This document shows, piece by piece, positions 1 to 12,364 of a stretch of DNA of 64,000 nucleotides (the stretch's first letter is position 1; the number at the start of each line of letters is the position of its first letter). The DNA lies in the NCBI GenBank assembly GCA_034769895.1, contig CM068373.1:197202134-197266133 (forward strand), in the 5' to 3' direction. This stretch comes from Magicicada septendecula. Lineage: Eukaryota; Arthropoda; Insecta; Hemiptera; Cicadidae. Position numbers and translations under genes: made by a program. Below the pieces are notes generated by a model. It worked only from the letters and a program-made list of their open reading frames with translations. It was not told where the DNA came from and made no database searches.

Positions 1-1
1 G

Positions 2-253
2 CGAAGAAAGCAGAAACATGATGCCAAGGGTAAATGGACCAAGTATGAGGTAGGTCAGTTAGTGCTAGTAAAAAGACATGATTTGTCCAGTGCTCAAGAT
101 AGAGAAATAAAAAAGTTTTTCTTGTTATATGAAGGACCTTATGAAGTTGTAGAAATAAAAATGCAGAATGCGTATGTGCTGAGAAACCCAGCGACGCAGG
201 AAATAGTAGGTACTCAGAATGCGACGAATTTAAAATTATATAGGTCACTTTAA
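2..253 (+). CDS. Gypsy integrase C-terminal segment (partial)
   Basis: Open from the window edge to the stop at 251-253. It encodes the basic linker and small C-terminal domain of a Ty3/Gypsy integrase, which binds DNA and holds the pre-integration complex. The motifs QLVLVKRHDLSSAQD and AYVLRNP-TQEIVGTQNATNLK are shared almost residue for residue with the end of the element D integrase at 42898-43830 (minus strand). The catalytic D,D,E core must lie left of the window. The nearest start-like codon, GTG at 62, is internal to the domain, so the true start is upstream. No frameshift or stop is visible in this piece. Confidence 0.85.
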   Translation, partial: RRKQKHDAKGKWTKYEVGQLVLVKRHDLSSAQDREIKKFFLLYEGPYEVVEIKMQNAYVLRNPATQEIVGTQNATNLKLYRSL

Positions 254-301
254 TTATGTTATGTTTATATATAAGTTTTAACTATTGTTGTATGTTTACA
301 G

Positions 302-493
302 ATGGGAGCCTCCCCCATTTTCGGGCGGTCACGATCTTACCAGTCCTGGCCGTGGAATTCGGAACTCGGAGGCGGGCCATGGTTGGCAGATCCTCCTTCG
401 GGCGGTGAAGACAACGGTGGTCCGGCTCCACCAAAATTGGTATAAAGTAGAAAACTTAGCTACATATTTGAACAGGGAGGGGGACCCCAACAG
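302..493 (+). other. Candidate internal exon in the El1 3' region
   Basis: A pyrimidine-rich stretch ends in TTTACAG at 295-301, and an AG|GTACGT donor-like site begins at 494. The 192 bases between them are GC-richer than their surroundings. The same arrangement occurs in D (acceptor at 42858-42860, donor at 23459-23458 on the minus strand), where the BEL element has landed inside this segment. One frame gives a short Gly/Pro/Trp-rich peptide in both elements, but with several replacement changes, so coding function is not established. Splicing is inferred from the consensus sites only. Confidence 0.35.
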
Positions 494-3247
494 GTACGTG
501 ACACAAATTATTTTTTTTTAATACACTCCAGGCGCAGCGGTTCCGGTGTACCTGTCACGTGCCTGCACTGGTTTAGAGTGTTGTATATAATGAAGGCTGC
601 ACCTAAATATAAGGCAGTGCATACAAATTTAAATATTTTAGTGTCAAGGGCAAAATTAAAGTAGAGCCCTTGACAATATTTTCTGTTTAGCCCGAAACGA
701 CGAGTTTTGGGGCAGGAGGGGTTGGCGCAAGGTAGACAGCGGGTTTGAAGAAATGGTAGGAGAGAGGGGAGTAGTTTGTTTCAGAGGGGGGACGTGAATT
801 CACGTAGTGGATCTACCTCGTGCCTATTCTTTTTGCGGCAGGGCCCGGAATTTCAGGTGACTGCGACCTTCCTAGACGTGGTGAATGTCACGATAGAGTC
901 AGCCTTCGATGTAAAAAAAAAAAAAAAAAAAAAAAAAAAGTGACCAAATATAATTGTCAAATTTTAGTATCAGTGAGTATAGGAACATTTTGAAAAATGT
1001 GTAGTAAAATAAAACTTGTTATCAATACAAGATGTGGGGATAATTTTGGGGGGTAGTTTGGTGCTCAATGAAGTGATAGAACAGTGGAGTGTGGAACTGC
1101 AACGGTTGAAAGTTTAGTTTTTCCATTCAAATTAATTAGTTAGTAAGTTGCTGTTGCTGGGGTGGCATGTGCCCCAGTAGATAGTGGAAAGTGTTGGGGG
1201 TAACCGTGAGTGTTACCTCCATCGGAGGCCAACATGGCGAAAATGCACGGCACACCTTTTGTATAATTTTATATTGTACCCTGATAAATTGCCATGTCGT
1301 GCATATTAATGATGATGTGTACATGCCTGAAGGAAGAGATGATTTCCCCGACTTTTCGGGCGATTACTGCCTTACCAGCACTAATCGTGGTTTTGGCTAG
1401 CGGTTAGCTATGGTCATATCAAGTCCCTTGACCATAGCTGGCTTGAAATTGGTCTATATTAGAAATTAATGGGGGGTGAAACTAGGGGGAATCCCGGAAC
1501 TATGGAACAGCGGCTGCCACTCTGTTCGAGGAGGAACAGCAGAGCCAGGTGGTAGACCCACAGTAAGGGTGTGTGACTATAGACAGAGATATTAGGATAT
1601 CTGTAACGCAGAAGCAAGGACACGGAGATGTCACATTCCTCCAAAACCTCAGTCCTTGTGGACGCCACAGTCCAGGGGGGGTCATAGTGTGTGTGGCTGG
1701 GAGGTTATCCAGGGGATAACGTATTAGAAATTTGTTGTATTTTAATAATGATGATTTGCTACTCAATAATTTTGTTTTGATTTGAAAAATAGATGCACTA
1801 CATACTTCCTATATTGTGTTTATTATGTCTTATGGTGTTAATCGCATTTAGTATGTTAGGTATAAGGATTATAAAAATATAATAATATGTTTTCAATGTG
1901 TTTATAGATTTTAAATAAAAAAAAATGAAATAAAATTGTGATAGTTAAAAATTTTCAATGGGTTGCAAAAGATAGAAATGGGTGATAGTAATTGCTTGAG
2001 TAAAATGTTTGAGTCTGTCCAAGTGGAATTTTGTGGGACATATAGAACTGTCCAAATTGAAGTCAAAGTTAAAGAAATAGTAGAGATGAAAATAATGTAA
2101 TGTTGTTTTGAGTTAATGTATGTTATAGAATTTTGAGAAGTAATGATGTTGACACAGTAGAATTGGAGAATTTATGTAGAGTTTTGAGTGATATATTGTT
2201 GTTTATAATTGATGATGTTATTTTGTTGTAGTTGTAGTGAGGTAATGAGATTGAGATTTTGGGGATGGCAATTTTGTAGTAGGGGGTAGTGTAGTGTGGG
2301 AGTCCGCAACATAAGGGTTGGGACGGGATTTGGAATAGATTTAGTGGGAAGGGGTTGCCTTAGGTAGAATCCAGGGGCCAGAGAACGGGAATTGAGCTTT
2401 TGGGGGGGAGGAAACACGTATCCTATGTACAAAGGGTTAGAGAGTATTTTTTTTTATATATAAGAGTAGAAGGTGGCGAATTGAGTTAAAGTAGTAAGTA
2501 GTTAAAGGTAGAGAAGGGTTAGTAGAGAGGGGTGTCATACTAGTTGAAGATTTTGTAAGGGAGCGTTAGAGTAATAAAAGGGGAAGATTATGAGTAAATG
2601 CCAAGTTGATAAAGTGAATTATAATGAATAACGTTGAATCACCCAAATTAATGAAAGGGAATAATAAAGGAAATGATGGGTAGAATGAAGATAGAAAGGA
2701 AAAAAAAAAAAAAATTTTTTTGAGAAACGAATTAATAAAAGTTAAATTGAGATTAAAATGTAATTTTCTGATTTTATCTGCAACTTAATGATGTAAAGTG
2801 TGTAAATTTTAAATATAAATTGTTTATTTTAAGATGATGAGAACAATGTTAATTATGAATGTACTATGTTTTCTTATGTTATATTGTGTGTGTTAGTGTA
2901 AGAGAATTTTATGAATTTAAATATTTAAATGCATTTTAAATTGGGGATGAGAGAAATGTAGAATGGTAATGGGAAATGTTTGTGAGTCAGTCGTCTGTTT
3001 ATTTAAATTCTGATGGGAATCAGGGCAATGATTTTGAATTTTTGGGATAAAGTTAACAAGGGAAAGTAGATGGAATTTGAAAAGGGGTATCATATTGTTG
3101 GTAGGTATCTGATATATATGTTAGAAATAAGTAACAAACAAAACCAGTGCTTCTTAGCGCAAACCAGCACCGCTAGGGGAAAACAAATCAGTTGGGGATA
3201 TGGTGTTGTATAAGGCCACTATTTGATATTTTGATTTGTTGTTTCAG

Positions 3248-3394
3248 TGTTTGGTGAAGCTGTGGCGGCGGACCTGAGCTGGCCAGCGCGTCAGAGCAGG
3301 GGCGTTACGTGTCTGTCTGACTCTACGGTGTTGGGATCTCGATAGAGAAGTCCAGTATTGTCATTCAGATGCGGTCACAGTCACCGGACCAAGG
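3248..3394 (+). other. Candidate exon near the 3' end of El1, shared with A and B
   Basis: Bounded by a TTTCAG acceptor (ends 3247) and a GTGAGC donor (starts 3395). The corresponding segments in A (27884-28028) and B (32526-32670) have TTTCAG acceptors and perfect GTAAGT donors. The interior is strongly conserved around GAGCTGGCC, GGTGTTGGGATCTC and GAGAAGTCCAGTA, and the last two blocks also occur in D (about 20104-20160, minus). Whether it is spliced or is a packaging or transport element cannot be decided here. Confidence 0.4.
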
Positions 3395-3458
3395 GTGAGC
3401 CATAAAGGGGGTTGTGGCGACATATCCTGGCTGATCCCTTTAGCAAGTATGAGTGTGT

Positions 3459-3507
3459 CAATGAGATTTTTTATGCTTCGGCATAAAATATCTCATTGAG
3501 GGGGTAT
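3459..3507 (+). promoter_or_regulatory. Hairpin abutting the polypurine tract (El1)
   Basis: An 18-base arm at 3459-3476 pairs with 3481-3498 (one mismatch) around a TTCG loop, and is followed directly by the polypurine tract GAGGGGG and the LTR start at 3508. The polypurine tract primes plus-strand DNA synthesis. The hairpin recurs in A, B and D with compensatory changes (see findings). Confidence 0.8.
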
Positions 3508-4750
3508 TGTAACGGGCCTATTTTGGGGTAATAAAGCAATTTGTATTTCTTTTATAAAATGAATAACATTTTTTTTTTTAATAATAGGGACAAAATTTAT
3601 AACCGAAAGGTAAATTCTGTGGTTGCGATGAAAACAACAGTGGCAGCACTGACTGTGAAGGTTATTCGATAATATTTTGTAAACCGGTGAAAACAGACAG
3701 CAAATTGTGCCAAGGTCAGCTCCAGTGACACAAAATCTGTCAACAAGTTATGCAACTAACATCATACCATATTACGTCAGAGACGCACCTTGTCGTGGAA
3801 TGCGGTCATGTAACGAAAGTAGTCTGCTGGCGGAGTGATATAAACTTTAAAACAATAAGAGTTGGTCGTACAACCTCGGCGACTTCATAAAATAGCGCCG
3901 GTGGCTCTCCCCCAGTCTAAATTCAACGCTCGCACGAGCAACACCTATACAAAGTTTTGGAACGTAAGTGCGGGCCCGCATACAACAAACAATGTGAATC
4001 TTTATATATATATATATACAAAATACAAACAGTTTTTGGCCAATATTCATCCATAATTAACGTAATTGCAGTAAATTGACAGTTCGGCCGTAAAATGTGA
4101 AAGTGGGAACTTTAAAACAGCAATCAGTGTACGCCATGAGGAGACACCCCAGGAGTCGAACTTCTACTCATCAACAGGAAAGTAGACATTTAAAAAATAA
4201 TTAAAAATGCTGGCTTTTTCATAAATTAAATAAAATGGGAAATTAAGGGAAAATTTTTAAAATGTGTAGTATGTGAGCGAGTGTGGGTGTTTTGTTTAAT
4301 TATATAATAAAATTCGAAGTGCTGGTTTCCGTTTTCAAAACTAATTCTAAGTTTATAATATGTGTATTTCTAATCTAAAGAGAGAATCATGCATAATCAA
4401 TGTTGTTATTGTTTTTCTATAAGATCGCAAAAAGTAGGAGAACAGAAGGGGAACGTTTTTTTCTATATAACATTTGAAATTAGGTTACGGGCTATATTTT
4501 CATGTTTTCTTTTATAAAACCATATTTTAATATGAAAATGAATTAAAATAGTTATGATGGTAATTCAGTTGTATTTTCTTAAATAACCAGTTCTGCACTT
4601 CCCGTTTCGCTGAATCGAACCTTGGTAAATATTAACAGTTGGCAATAAAGATGGCGCCCGAAGAAATTATTTAGAAAGTGTTTGAGTGTAAATTAAAATC
4701 CCTTAGGTTGCATTAATATTAATTAAATATCAATTTGTTTGATACAGTAC
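3508..4750 (+). repeat. 3' LTR of El1 (right end approximate)
   Basis: Begins TGTAACGGG immediately after the polypurine tract. It contains a TATA-like ATATAAAC near 3838 and several AATAAA signals. The stretch around 4600-4660 (TCGCTGAATCGAACC, then AAGATGGCGCCCGAAG) aligns with the R/U5 part of the A LTR, so the LTR extends at least to about 4680. The end is set near 4750 by analogy with the ~1.24-kb A and B LTRs. Confidence 0.6.
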
Positions 4751-4986
4751 AACTTATCTTTGTTAATGAATATCCTTTGTTCTAATATTATGTCCTTCAC
4801 TCTCATTGATAATATAATTTACATTAAATAAATTGACTCCATAATTTGGCAACTACCCTATAGAAGTCCCATTACAGCAAGTAGATTCACAGTTGTTAAC
4901 TCCATACTTCTTCATAGCACTGTTCAGACTCAGACATCTGACCAAAATTTCTGTACCGTACCTAGAGAAATTTATTGAATATTTTA

Positions 4987-5314
4987 AATTTCTTTACCTC
5001 AAGATGTATTTTCCTGTATTTGGAACATGTTTTGGGGAATCCTATTGTCCCCATTCTCAGCCTTCCTAATTTTGTATCTTGTGGAGTATTTGTATTTTGG
5101 TTGGTTGTTGTTATGCTTTCCTGTTGGTTTTTGGTATTTTATACTGGTATTATTGTATGTGATTGTTGTGTATATAATATTAACTTTCTGAGTATTTTCG
5201 TTGTTGAGTACTTTGAAAATTGTGTCATGTTTTGTATTGATTTGTGCATTAGTTTGTTTAGTTTTGTGTTTGTATATTTATAAATAGGCTATAACATCTT
5301 GAGGTAAAGAAATT
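4987..5314. mobile_element. MITE-like element with 21-bp terminal inverted repeats
   Basis: The 21 bases at 4987-5007 (core TTTCTTTACCTCAAGATGT) are the exact reverse complement of 5294-5314. The 286-bp interior is T-rich. It holds a hydrophobic 102-codon ORF (4975-5283) that looks like a composition artefact. No transposase and no clear target duplication are visible, so this may be a deletion derivative of a DNA transposon or an isolated inverted repeat. Confidence 0.45.
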
Positions 5315-5379
5315 ATAAATATTAAATAAATTATGTATGCATCAACAAATAGACTGTAGCAAAAAGGGTTTAAAATATG

Positions 5380-5437
5380 CGTGCGTGCGTGTGTGCGTGC
5401 GTGCGTGTGTGTGTGTGTGTGTGTGCGCGTGTGTGTG
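5380..5437. repeat. GT/GC microsatellite
   Basis: Imperfect (GT)n with interspersed GCGTGC units. Confidence 0.9.
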
Positions 5438-5572
5438 ACCAATGTAAACAGTAGCAGTAAATGTTTATAGTTTGTTAAAACAGCCGTAAAGGCAGTATTT
5501 CATTTGGAAAAATAATTTATTTTTTGTTTTAGGGTAGATCTTTTATTTATATTTATGTTTATTTTGTTACAG

Positions 5573-5650
5573 CATTTGCAAGACATCACTACAGTTATAA
5601 AGGATGAAATTGTTTTAGAAGAAGTGGAAAAAGAAAAGAATACACAAGAG
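5573..5650 (+). other. Candidate internal exon of a host gene (78 bp)
   Basis: A long T-rich tract ends in TTTTGTTACAG at 5572, and GTAAAG follows 5650. The 78 bases between are 26 codons, open in frame, encoding a peptide that begins HLQDITTVIKDEIV and continues as a Glu/Lys-rich helix-like stretch. The acceptor, the donor and a length divisible by three together make this the best candidate for cellular coding sequence in the left half. I do not recognise the protein. A chance match in AT-rich DNA remains possible. Confidence 0.4.
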
Positions 5651-6039
5651 GTAAAGTTTTTTTTTAATATACAATCAATCTTCCATCTACAAATAGGTAC
5701 GATTCATGGTAGATCAGTCTTCCATTGAAGGCTGTCACTTTATTAACAAAATATTTTTTAAGTTGAACATTTATAGTTGAAAATTAGATCCAGTCTTAGC
5801 CTTTCCGGTGCTCTGGGTGGATACACACGAAATTTTTATGTCTGTATGGTGCTCCGTATGTGGTAAGTTGCACATCGTTTTAAATTGGGAAAGTGACACA
5901 TGAAACAAGCATTGTGCATACAAGGTCAATGAATTGTCTGTAGTTATGAGTCAGCTGTTGAAACAAAGACAGTTCATTCAGTGTGTCTGGTGTCATGTAG
6001 AAGTTGAGATAATTCACAGATGAGTTTTTGTAAACACTG
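5651..6039. other. No recognisable feature
   Basis: AT-rich unique-looking DNA; if 5573-5650 is an exon, this is intron. Confidence 0.5.
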
Positions 6040-6265
6040 CTATTAAGTGATATGTATATTTGTTGTTGTGGCGAGTTCCTTTTAGTTACCGGTTAGATCT
6101 GCAATTGACAGTTGAGTGTTGCTCAGGTTGTGTAATCTTTGCTGTTAGCGATAAATGTACTTGTTGTTGTGGCGAGTTTATTTTTTATCTACATTTGCTA
6201 ATTGACAGTTGAGTGTTTTTAGATTGTGTAATATTTGCAGTAAATTACATGTATAATTGTTATTA
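6040..6265. repeat. Degenerate tandem duplication, ~95-100 bp unit
   Basis: Two units carry TTGTTGTTGTGGCGAGTT, then TTGACAGTTGAGTGTT, then TTGTGTAAT.TTTGC in the same order, beginning near 6046 and 6146. A third unit breaks off near 6265. Confidence 0.7.
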
Positions 6266-7336
6266 CGGCCTGTTTTGTAAACGGTAGAGTGCTTCGCACA
6301 TATATACACACACTGCTGCTGAAAATATGGCGCACGGGCAACTCATAACCGCTCACACGTGTTGGCAGCGAAAAGGTTAAAACATGGAGACACCTGAAAT
6401 GTCTTGCATTGGTACAGTCACTCAACAAGTTGAGTGCTAGTTGATTGGGGTTGGTGATTCAATTTCACTTGTTAGTTTGTACAATAACATTGAATTTCCT
6501 ATACCAGTGAAACACTTGAATGTTGTCTTCTACACTTTTTTCCCTTGTGAGCAGTGGGTAGGTTGATGATTGTTATCAACACTTAATATGAATATATTGT
6601 GAATACATCAATAATTGAATGAACAAATCGAATTTTGTTTTTACTCGACCTTTTTTTGGTATTTGTCTTTCTGTCTGTTGAGGTATGCCTCACGATTACT
6701 TTTCAATGCATCAAATGATTTTTGTAAACCTTCGCCTGTGTGTCTGTAACTCTACCCTACAGAACCCTATTGTTTTTGACACTGATCCCGCAAAATGTAG
6801 GTGGGAGAGTGGCAAAAATGTGTGAGGGTGAAAATTTGGAAAAAAATCACCAAAGTCCGTGTAGAATATCGAATTAAAGAGAACTTTAACCATTATGGAT
6901 GTAACTTAATTTTTTTAAATCTCAAAATTTTGGGATGCCAGGGGCCAAAAAGTGAGGGAAATTCTGATCAAATTGCAAAAATTCAAAGGGATTATTGGGC
7001 ATATGGCATGTGGGATATCAAAGGGAATATTAACTAAAATCTGAATATAGTGGTGAGCTTTAGAAATTTCAGTATTTTGGAATACAAATTTTTAACACAG
7101 CACCGTAGACTGTATTCAAAAATTATTAAAATCCGGCCATGGTCAGACTAAGAATATTTTAACACAAATTAGATGTTTAGAATTTTTAGCCTGTATTGTG
7201 TGGTTATTATACAGTTGTTACATTTTTGGACAAAAAATAGAGAATTTTTAATTAATTATGTTACCATCAATATATATATATATAATAATAGTTACAAGTA
7301 ATACTGTGTATATTTTGCTGTCTTGTGTTTCTCCTT
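6266..7336. other. No recognisable gene
   Basis: AT-rich DNA. Short ORFs at 6219-6428 (minus), 6711-6893 (minus) and 6801-7037 (plus) overlap one another on opposite strands, have no recognisable domains and are probably spurious. A short TA run sits near 7270. Confidence 0.5.
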
Positions 7337-10300
7337 AAAGCCACACTGCTGGGCTAGCCAACTTGTAATATAATAAAATTACAAGTTTAAGTTATGTATT
7401 TCTTGTTGTATTGATGTTAGGTGTTTTCGTGTGGTTGTAGACACGCACCGGTGCCTACTATAATGTTGGTTATAAAAGGTGTAATTTGCAATCGTAACTG
7501 TCACTGGTGTTAATGTTTTGCTGTTGTAAGTACGCTGTAATAATTCACTCTTCTTATTAAAATATAGTCCGCGCACTTGTGGTGTATCTGATTTACTTAC
7601 CACTGTTGAAATTCAAATTCTATCTTGTGGCGTTCCGTCTGAAATACATTCACTTCAAACACAATAGAAAAAATATTCAATTTGAATATTTAACATGTTT
7701 TCACACACAGTAATAAATGCAGCAATATCTGATAAGTATATTGATTTATACTAATACTTTTTGAATTCTTCCGCCACCTGTCAGAACTGATTAAAAATAA
7801 TGAATGAATCTACTTTTAATAAAATGATACTCTTGTTATGGTAATAAAAATTATAGGTTTATTAACAAGCTATTAAGTGAGAATATTTTTAACAAACAAA
7901 ACAATAATTAACAACCCTTTCAATTGCTGATTACAAAATAAAACTTCAAATGAAACTCTATCTGATCTCTCAAGGCTCTGGTATACCTGTTGTTGTTACA
8001 ATAATTTTACTGTACAGGTTATGTTGTTTTAATTCAGTATATACCATATTCCGTTAAGGTTCTTGGAGATATCATGATACCAGACTCAAGATGTACTATA
8101 ATTAATTATTTAGGATTAACAATATTAACTGATAATTGAACAAAATATAAAATTTAAAATTGGTATCATATTTCTGATGTTTACAAAAATTATCGTACGC
8201 CGGTATGCGCACGCATCTTTACTTTAGTATTGTGGTTAGGCTGTATGACTTGTACAGCATTTAACAAGTATTACTTTTAGTTAATAATTAGTTTTAAAAT
8301 AATTTGTTCACAAGAGAAAAATTTCTAATAAAAAAAAACTCTTGTTTGCAATGTACTTTAATTTGCATGTTAATTGAGAACAATTCGGTAATGTCATCAT
8401 GACAAGCTACCGTAATGGTTTCTGAGGTTAAGAATGACCGTTATTTTTATAAGGATAAGTTTGTCTTATTAACTAATATTACTTATGCTATACAGGTAAA
8501 CATATTATTTTTTAATAAGTTTTAACATAGGATTATCAGAATTATGTTTGATACAATTAATAAAATAAATTCTGAAATAACGAAATATTCAACAAATATG
8601 TTTTATCAAGTAAGCGTCTAAATGCACTCGTATTTATCAATAATTATCTTTAAGCATTATTTTTTACATCGTTATAATTTATTAAAATATTTTTTATAAT
8701 ATTTTAATAATGTTGTGTTAAATCTCCTTTAAATTCTGATAACTTAGTTGTTGATTTCAGATACGCTGCATAATGACTTGCGTAGTATCGAAAATTCGAA
8801 ATTGGCTAAACTCTTATTTTTCTTTTAAGTATTGTTTAATTGAAATTGTACTCCCTGTTTCTTAATTAAAAAATTCACTCGCAAATAGATCGATATTGTA
8901 CACTGATCTACTTGATAAAAATAACACAAATCCGCACTGTTGCACTCGTTAGTAAATGTGTAGTATTAGGTTAGTGTATGTATATTGTACTTGAGTAAAA
9001 CATGTCGCGCACTAATTTAAAATATACTTTTTCTGGTCTGGAGTGGCGTGGCTTGTACCTTAGGTGTTCGATCGTAGACTGTCATGTACCTCGAGAGCAT
9101 CTCTCGCTCGTCTGATGAACTTCATTCATTCCATTGGTTGGTTTTTGATAGTCTCTGACCCAAAAGGCCTATATTTTATTAAAATATTTAATTTTTAGTC
9201 AAAATCGATTTTGGGTTGGAGACTTTTTCACGTCATCGACGGTACAAATTTTTAGTTCGAAAGTTAAAAACTATCACAACTTCCTTATTATATGTCCTAT
9301 CGTTAATCGGTTTATATCACTGAACTCAGGGCGTTTTGCTTATTAAAATAAGTCCAAACACGCTTATTTTCTGTTCACTATCAATATTATTATATTGATT
9401 TTATTTATTATTTTTGGTACGTCTTATCTTTATAAGTTCGTATTACCAGATTTTTCTTAAATCTAATATAACATTTCTTATTTAAACACTTCGAGTCTAT
9501 ATCTCATTTGGTTTAAGTTACAATTTGTGAAAAACTATTTCCTACACAATTTTCGCTATGGTGTTACTCAGCGTCCATGTTGGATTTTTCACAAACATGC
9601 TTATTATTAAATATCCTTATCTAAAATGAACATATTATTACCTAGTATTACTAACAATGACTATTTACATACTTCTTTACTATAATATTGGTGTATTACC
9701 TTGGTCAATTCAGTATTTACATCATTTTAAACCTCTCACATAATGCTTATACAACTTTTCATCTTGTTTTCTATTTTTATTACATAGATTATATTATTTT
9801 ATTGTTATAATTAGTGTACATACACAATAATTAATCTGTTATATTCAATGGTCATCTTTTAATAAACTCAGAACCTCCTAATTATTCAGTAGTGGCTCTG
9901 TCTATGTTGTGTCATGACATTATAGGTATTTATTTTGTTTAATATAATAACAAAAGTGTTATTGTCCTATTTGGATTGTATTCCTAAAGTAGCATTGGAT
10001 ATCAATCTAACTTTTAGTAATGTTTCCAATTACTTTTACATAGGTTTACTAGTTATATTTTTCATAACTAGCTGGTTGGTCATTGTTTGTTTACCTCTGT
10101 CCTTTTTCACATTGGACATTTGGTTTTCAAATGTTTATGTACAATATGATTGTTTTAGTGGTCATTATTTGTTCTCAAAGTAGCTCTGATATTTCCTCTT
10201 GCTACTGGTAATAAGTGTAATACCTTGTTCTCAATATTTAGTACAGTATTTTCTTTAACTAACTTGCTATACACTGGTTTAGCTTACATTTGGTCATATA

Positions 10301-12319
10301 TACATGGTTATTTTGTTTACAATAATTCAGTCATAATACTGTTCTTAACATGTTCAAAACTTGTTCTCAAAGTATTATCATATATTCCTTTCACTACTGG
10401 TACTATTCTGATAAACATTTACATTAGTTTTAATACTGTAGTTTGCTTAACTAAATTGGTACATTGTCTTATTTCTGTCTTTGACTGTGTCACTATGTCT
10501 GACTTGTTTTGTTTACATTGTTTTGTCTTATACATTATATTGTTTCTTTATATTTACTTGATGATCATATATTTATACTAATATGTATCATTTTCTGTTA
10601 TAATAGGTTACTTCCTTGTGGGTATTGTAACAATGTATCATCGGTTTTAGTGCAGTATCTACCTACACCTAAACTGACTCCATTATGGTATATTAACATA
10701 ATACCTTCACTAATTTGTTACAAATGTTTACAACTCCTTCTAATACACTAATACAAATCTTTCTTATATTACTTACAATGTTTTTCTCTGGTCAATTGTG
10801 GAATCTAAATTCCTGTCATGTTTGACACTTAACAAATATTCTCTATTTGTTGTCAGTTTTTTGATATAAACAATAATATGATTGTTTTATATGTTCTGAT
10901 CTGGTGGTCTTATAACTATGTGTGTTGGTCACAACTTTGTTAAATCAGTCACACTCATTGTTTGTGTTTCTTTAAATGATCACACTGGTTTTCATGTCAC
11001 ACTTATAGTTATTTCTTTTGTCACTGACTGTTTCTTCTTTAAAATATATATGGTTCATTGATTCCTTATGTCTTTGGTTTCTCTTCATCCTTCTTCTTGG
11101 TCCTTCTTCTTTCTTCTTAATTCCAAATTTCATGGTAGTCGCTGTTTTCATTTTATTTCCATTGTCGTTGTAGCTTGATGATCCTTGTCTCGTTGATTCC
11201 CCTCACTGCTGGATATTATTTTCATTGATTCCCCTCACTGCTGGATCCTATTGGGTCTATTTATTAGTATTTTGTTTTGGTCTTGTGTCATTTTCTTTTT
11301 ACGTTTTATAATTAAGGTTGACATATTCACATTCTCGTCTTCATTGTTGGATTCTTCTATTATTAGTTTTGTAGATACACAACTTATATACTTATCTTTG
11401 TTCATTTAAATATGTTCCCATGTCTCTTATCATACTTGACGTCATATTTATTTATAGTATGTAACTACCATATTTTGGTACTGTTACATATGCCTTCCTT
11501 TAAGAATTGATTAATTCTGAATTATTATAATATATTTTTCACTTGAAGAATTCATCAATTGTTGTACATTCCACGTTGATTCACATGTTTTGTCCATATA
11601 TCCCTTTGCTTTCTTCTATTTGAATCGTATTTATCTTCGCTATGTAATTATCTCCCTTGTTTATCTAGTTCCCCAATTCCCTAACATAAATATTAGCTGG
11701 GGCAGTTTAGAGCGGCTCACTTTGGCTATTCAACTCTACTGGCCATACTAATTTCAATAAATCTGGAGCCAAATCATCTCCTTCAATAACTATAAATGAT
11801 TGCTGGCATTACTCTTCAGTCAATTCATTTTAAATCATCAAAATAATAATAGTGGTCGTTCTTCCGACAAATAATAAATATACTTGGGATCAATCAACGC
11901 ATCTGCGGTTTATACATTTTTATTCTCTCTTTTCTTGATTCAACTTATACTATATTCTTCACATATTGTAGGGATAGTCTGTTTTACACATTCTCACTGG
12001 TATACTCTCATGATTGTCTTCGTTATTATATTATTTTTCATCCTTCATTAATCTTGATCAATCTCTTCTTTTGTTGTCACCTTGAGCGTCATCTCATTAT
12101 ATTCTTCATCTTAGGTTTCATTCTTCTAGGTATAAAACTTAAATACATTTGTTTTTTCTTCTTCATCATGGGTTGTATTTGGTGTTTACTTTCTATATGG
12201 TATCGGTTTCCTTATTAGTAGTATACATTATAAACAATGTGGTTGTGTGTGGTGGCTGGTCTACATTACGACTTTAATTTGGTTTCATTTTTCCAACTTC
12301 GCACTTGTTTCTTCTCTCT

Positions 12320-12364
<45 letters not shown>

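Larger units (their letters stand above)
254..3458 (+). other. Non-coding 3' region of El1
   Basis: About 3.2 kb between the integrase stop and the LTR, with no convincing long ORF. It shares ordered blocks with D (read on the minus strand): a GGGCGG...CCGTGG block at 318-355 and a weaker copy at 1353-1390; a 14-bp palindrome at 792-805; a block around 1490-1720; a G-rich block around 2295-2430 also found in A (26818) and B (31501); and a short block ending TCACCCAAA near 2640. A 27-base A-run occupies 913-939. No envelope protein can be recognised. Confidence 0.6.
1..4750 (+). mobile_element. Ty3/Gypsy element El1, 3' portion (enters from the left edge)
   Basis: Only the 3' part lies in the window: integrase C-terminus (2-253), a non-coding 3' region (254-3458), a hairpin plus polypurine tract (3459-3507) and a 3' LTR that begins with TGTAAC at 3508. 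The integrase C-terminus and several non-coding blocks align with element D (minus strand, 18807-47506), so they are sister families, although their LTRs differ. The right end is approximate. LTR sequence around 4600-4660 still resembles the last 150 bases of the element A LTR, so the LTR is probably about 1.2 kb, but no target duplication can be checked because the 5' end is outside the window. Confidence 0.85.

Noticed and set aside
4640-4665. A second primer-binding site (TGGCGCCCGA) after the El1 LTR
   Set aside because: The surrounding sequence aligns with the interior of the element A LTR, so it is part of the LTR rather than a new element start.
4975-5283. 102-codon hydrophobic ORF inside the MITE-like element
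   Set aside because: T-rich composition artefact; begins outside the inverted repeat and has no domain.
9935-10751. Hydrophobic ORFs that look like membrane proteins
   Set aside because: T-rich DNA gives Phe/Leu/Ile/Tyr-rich frames; not conserved in the second copy of the repeat.
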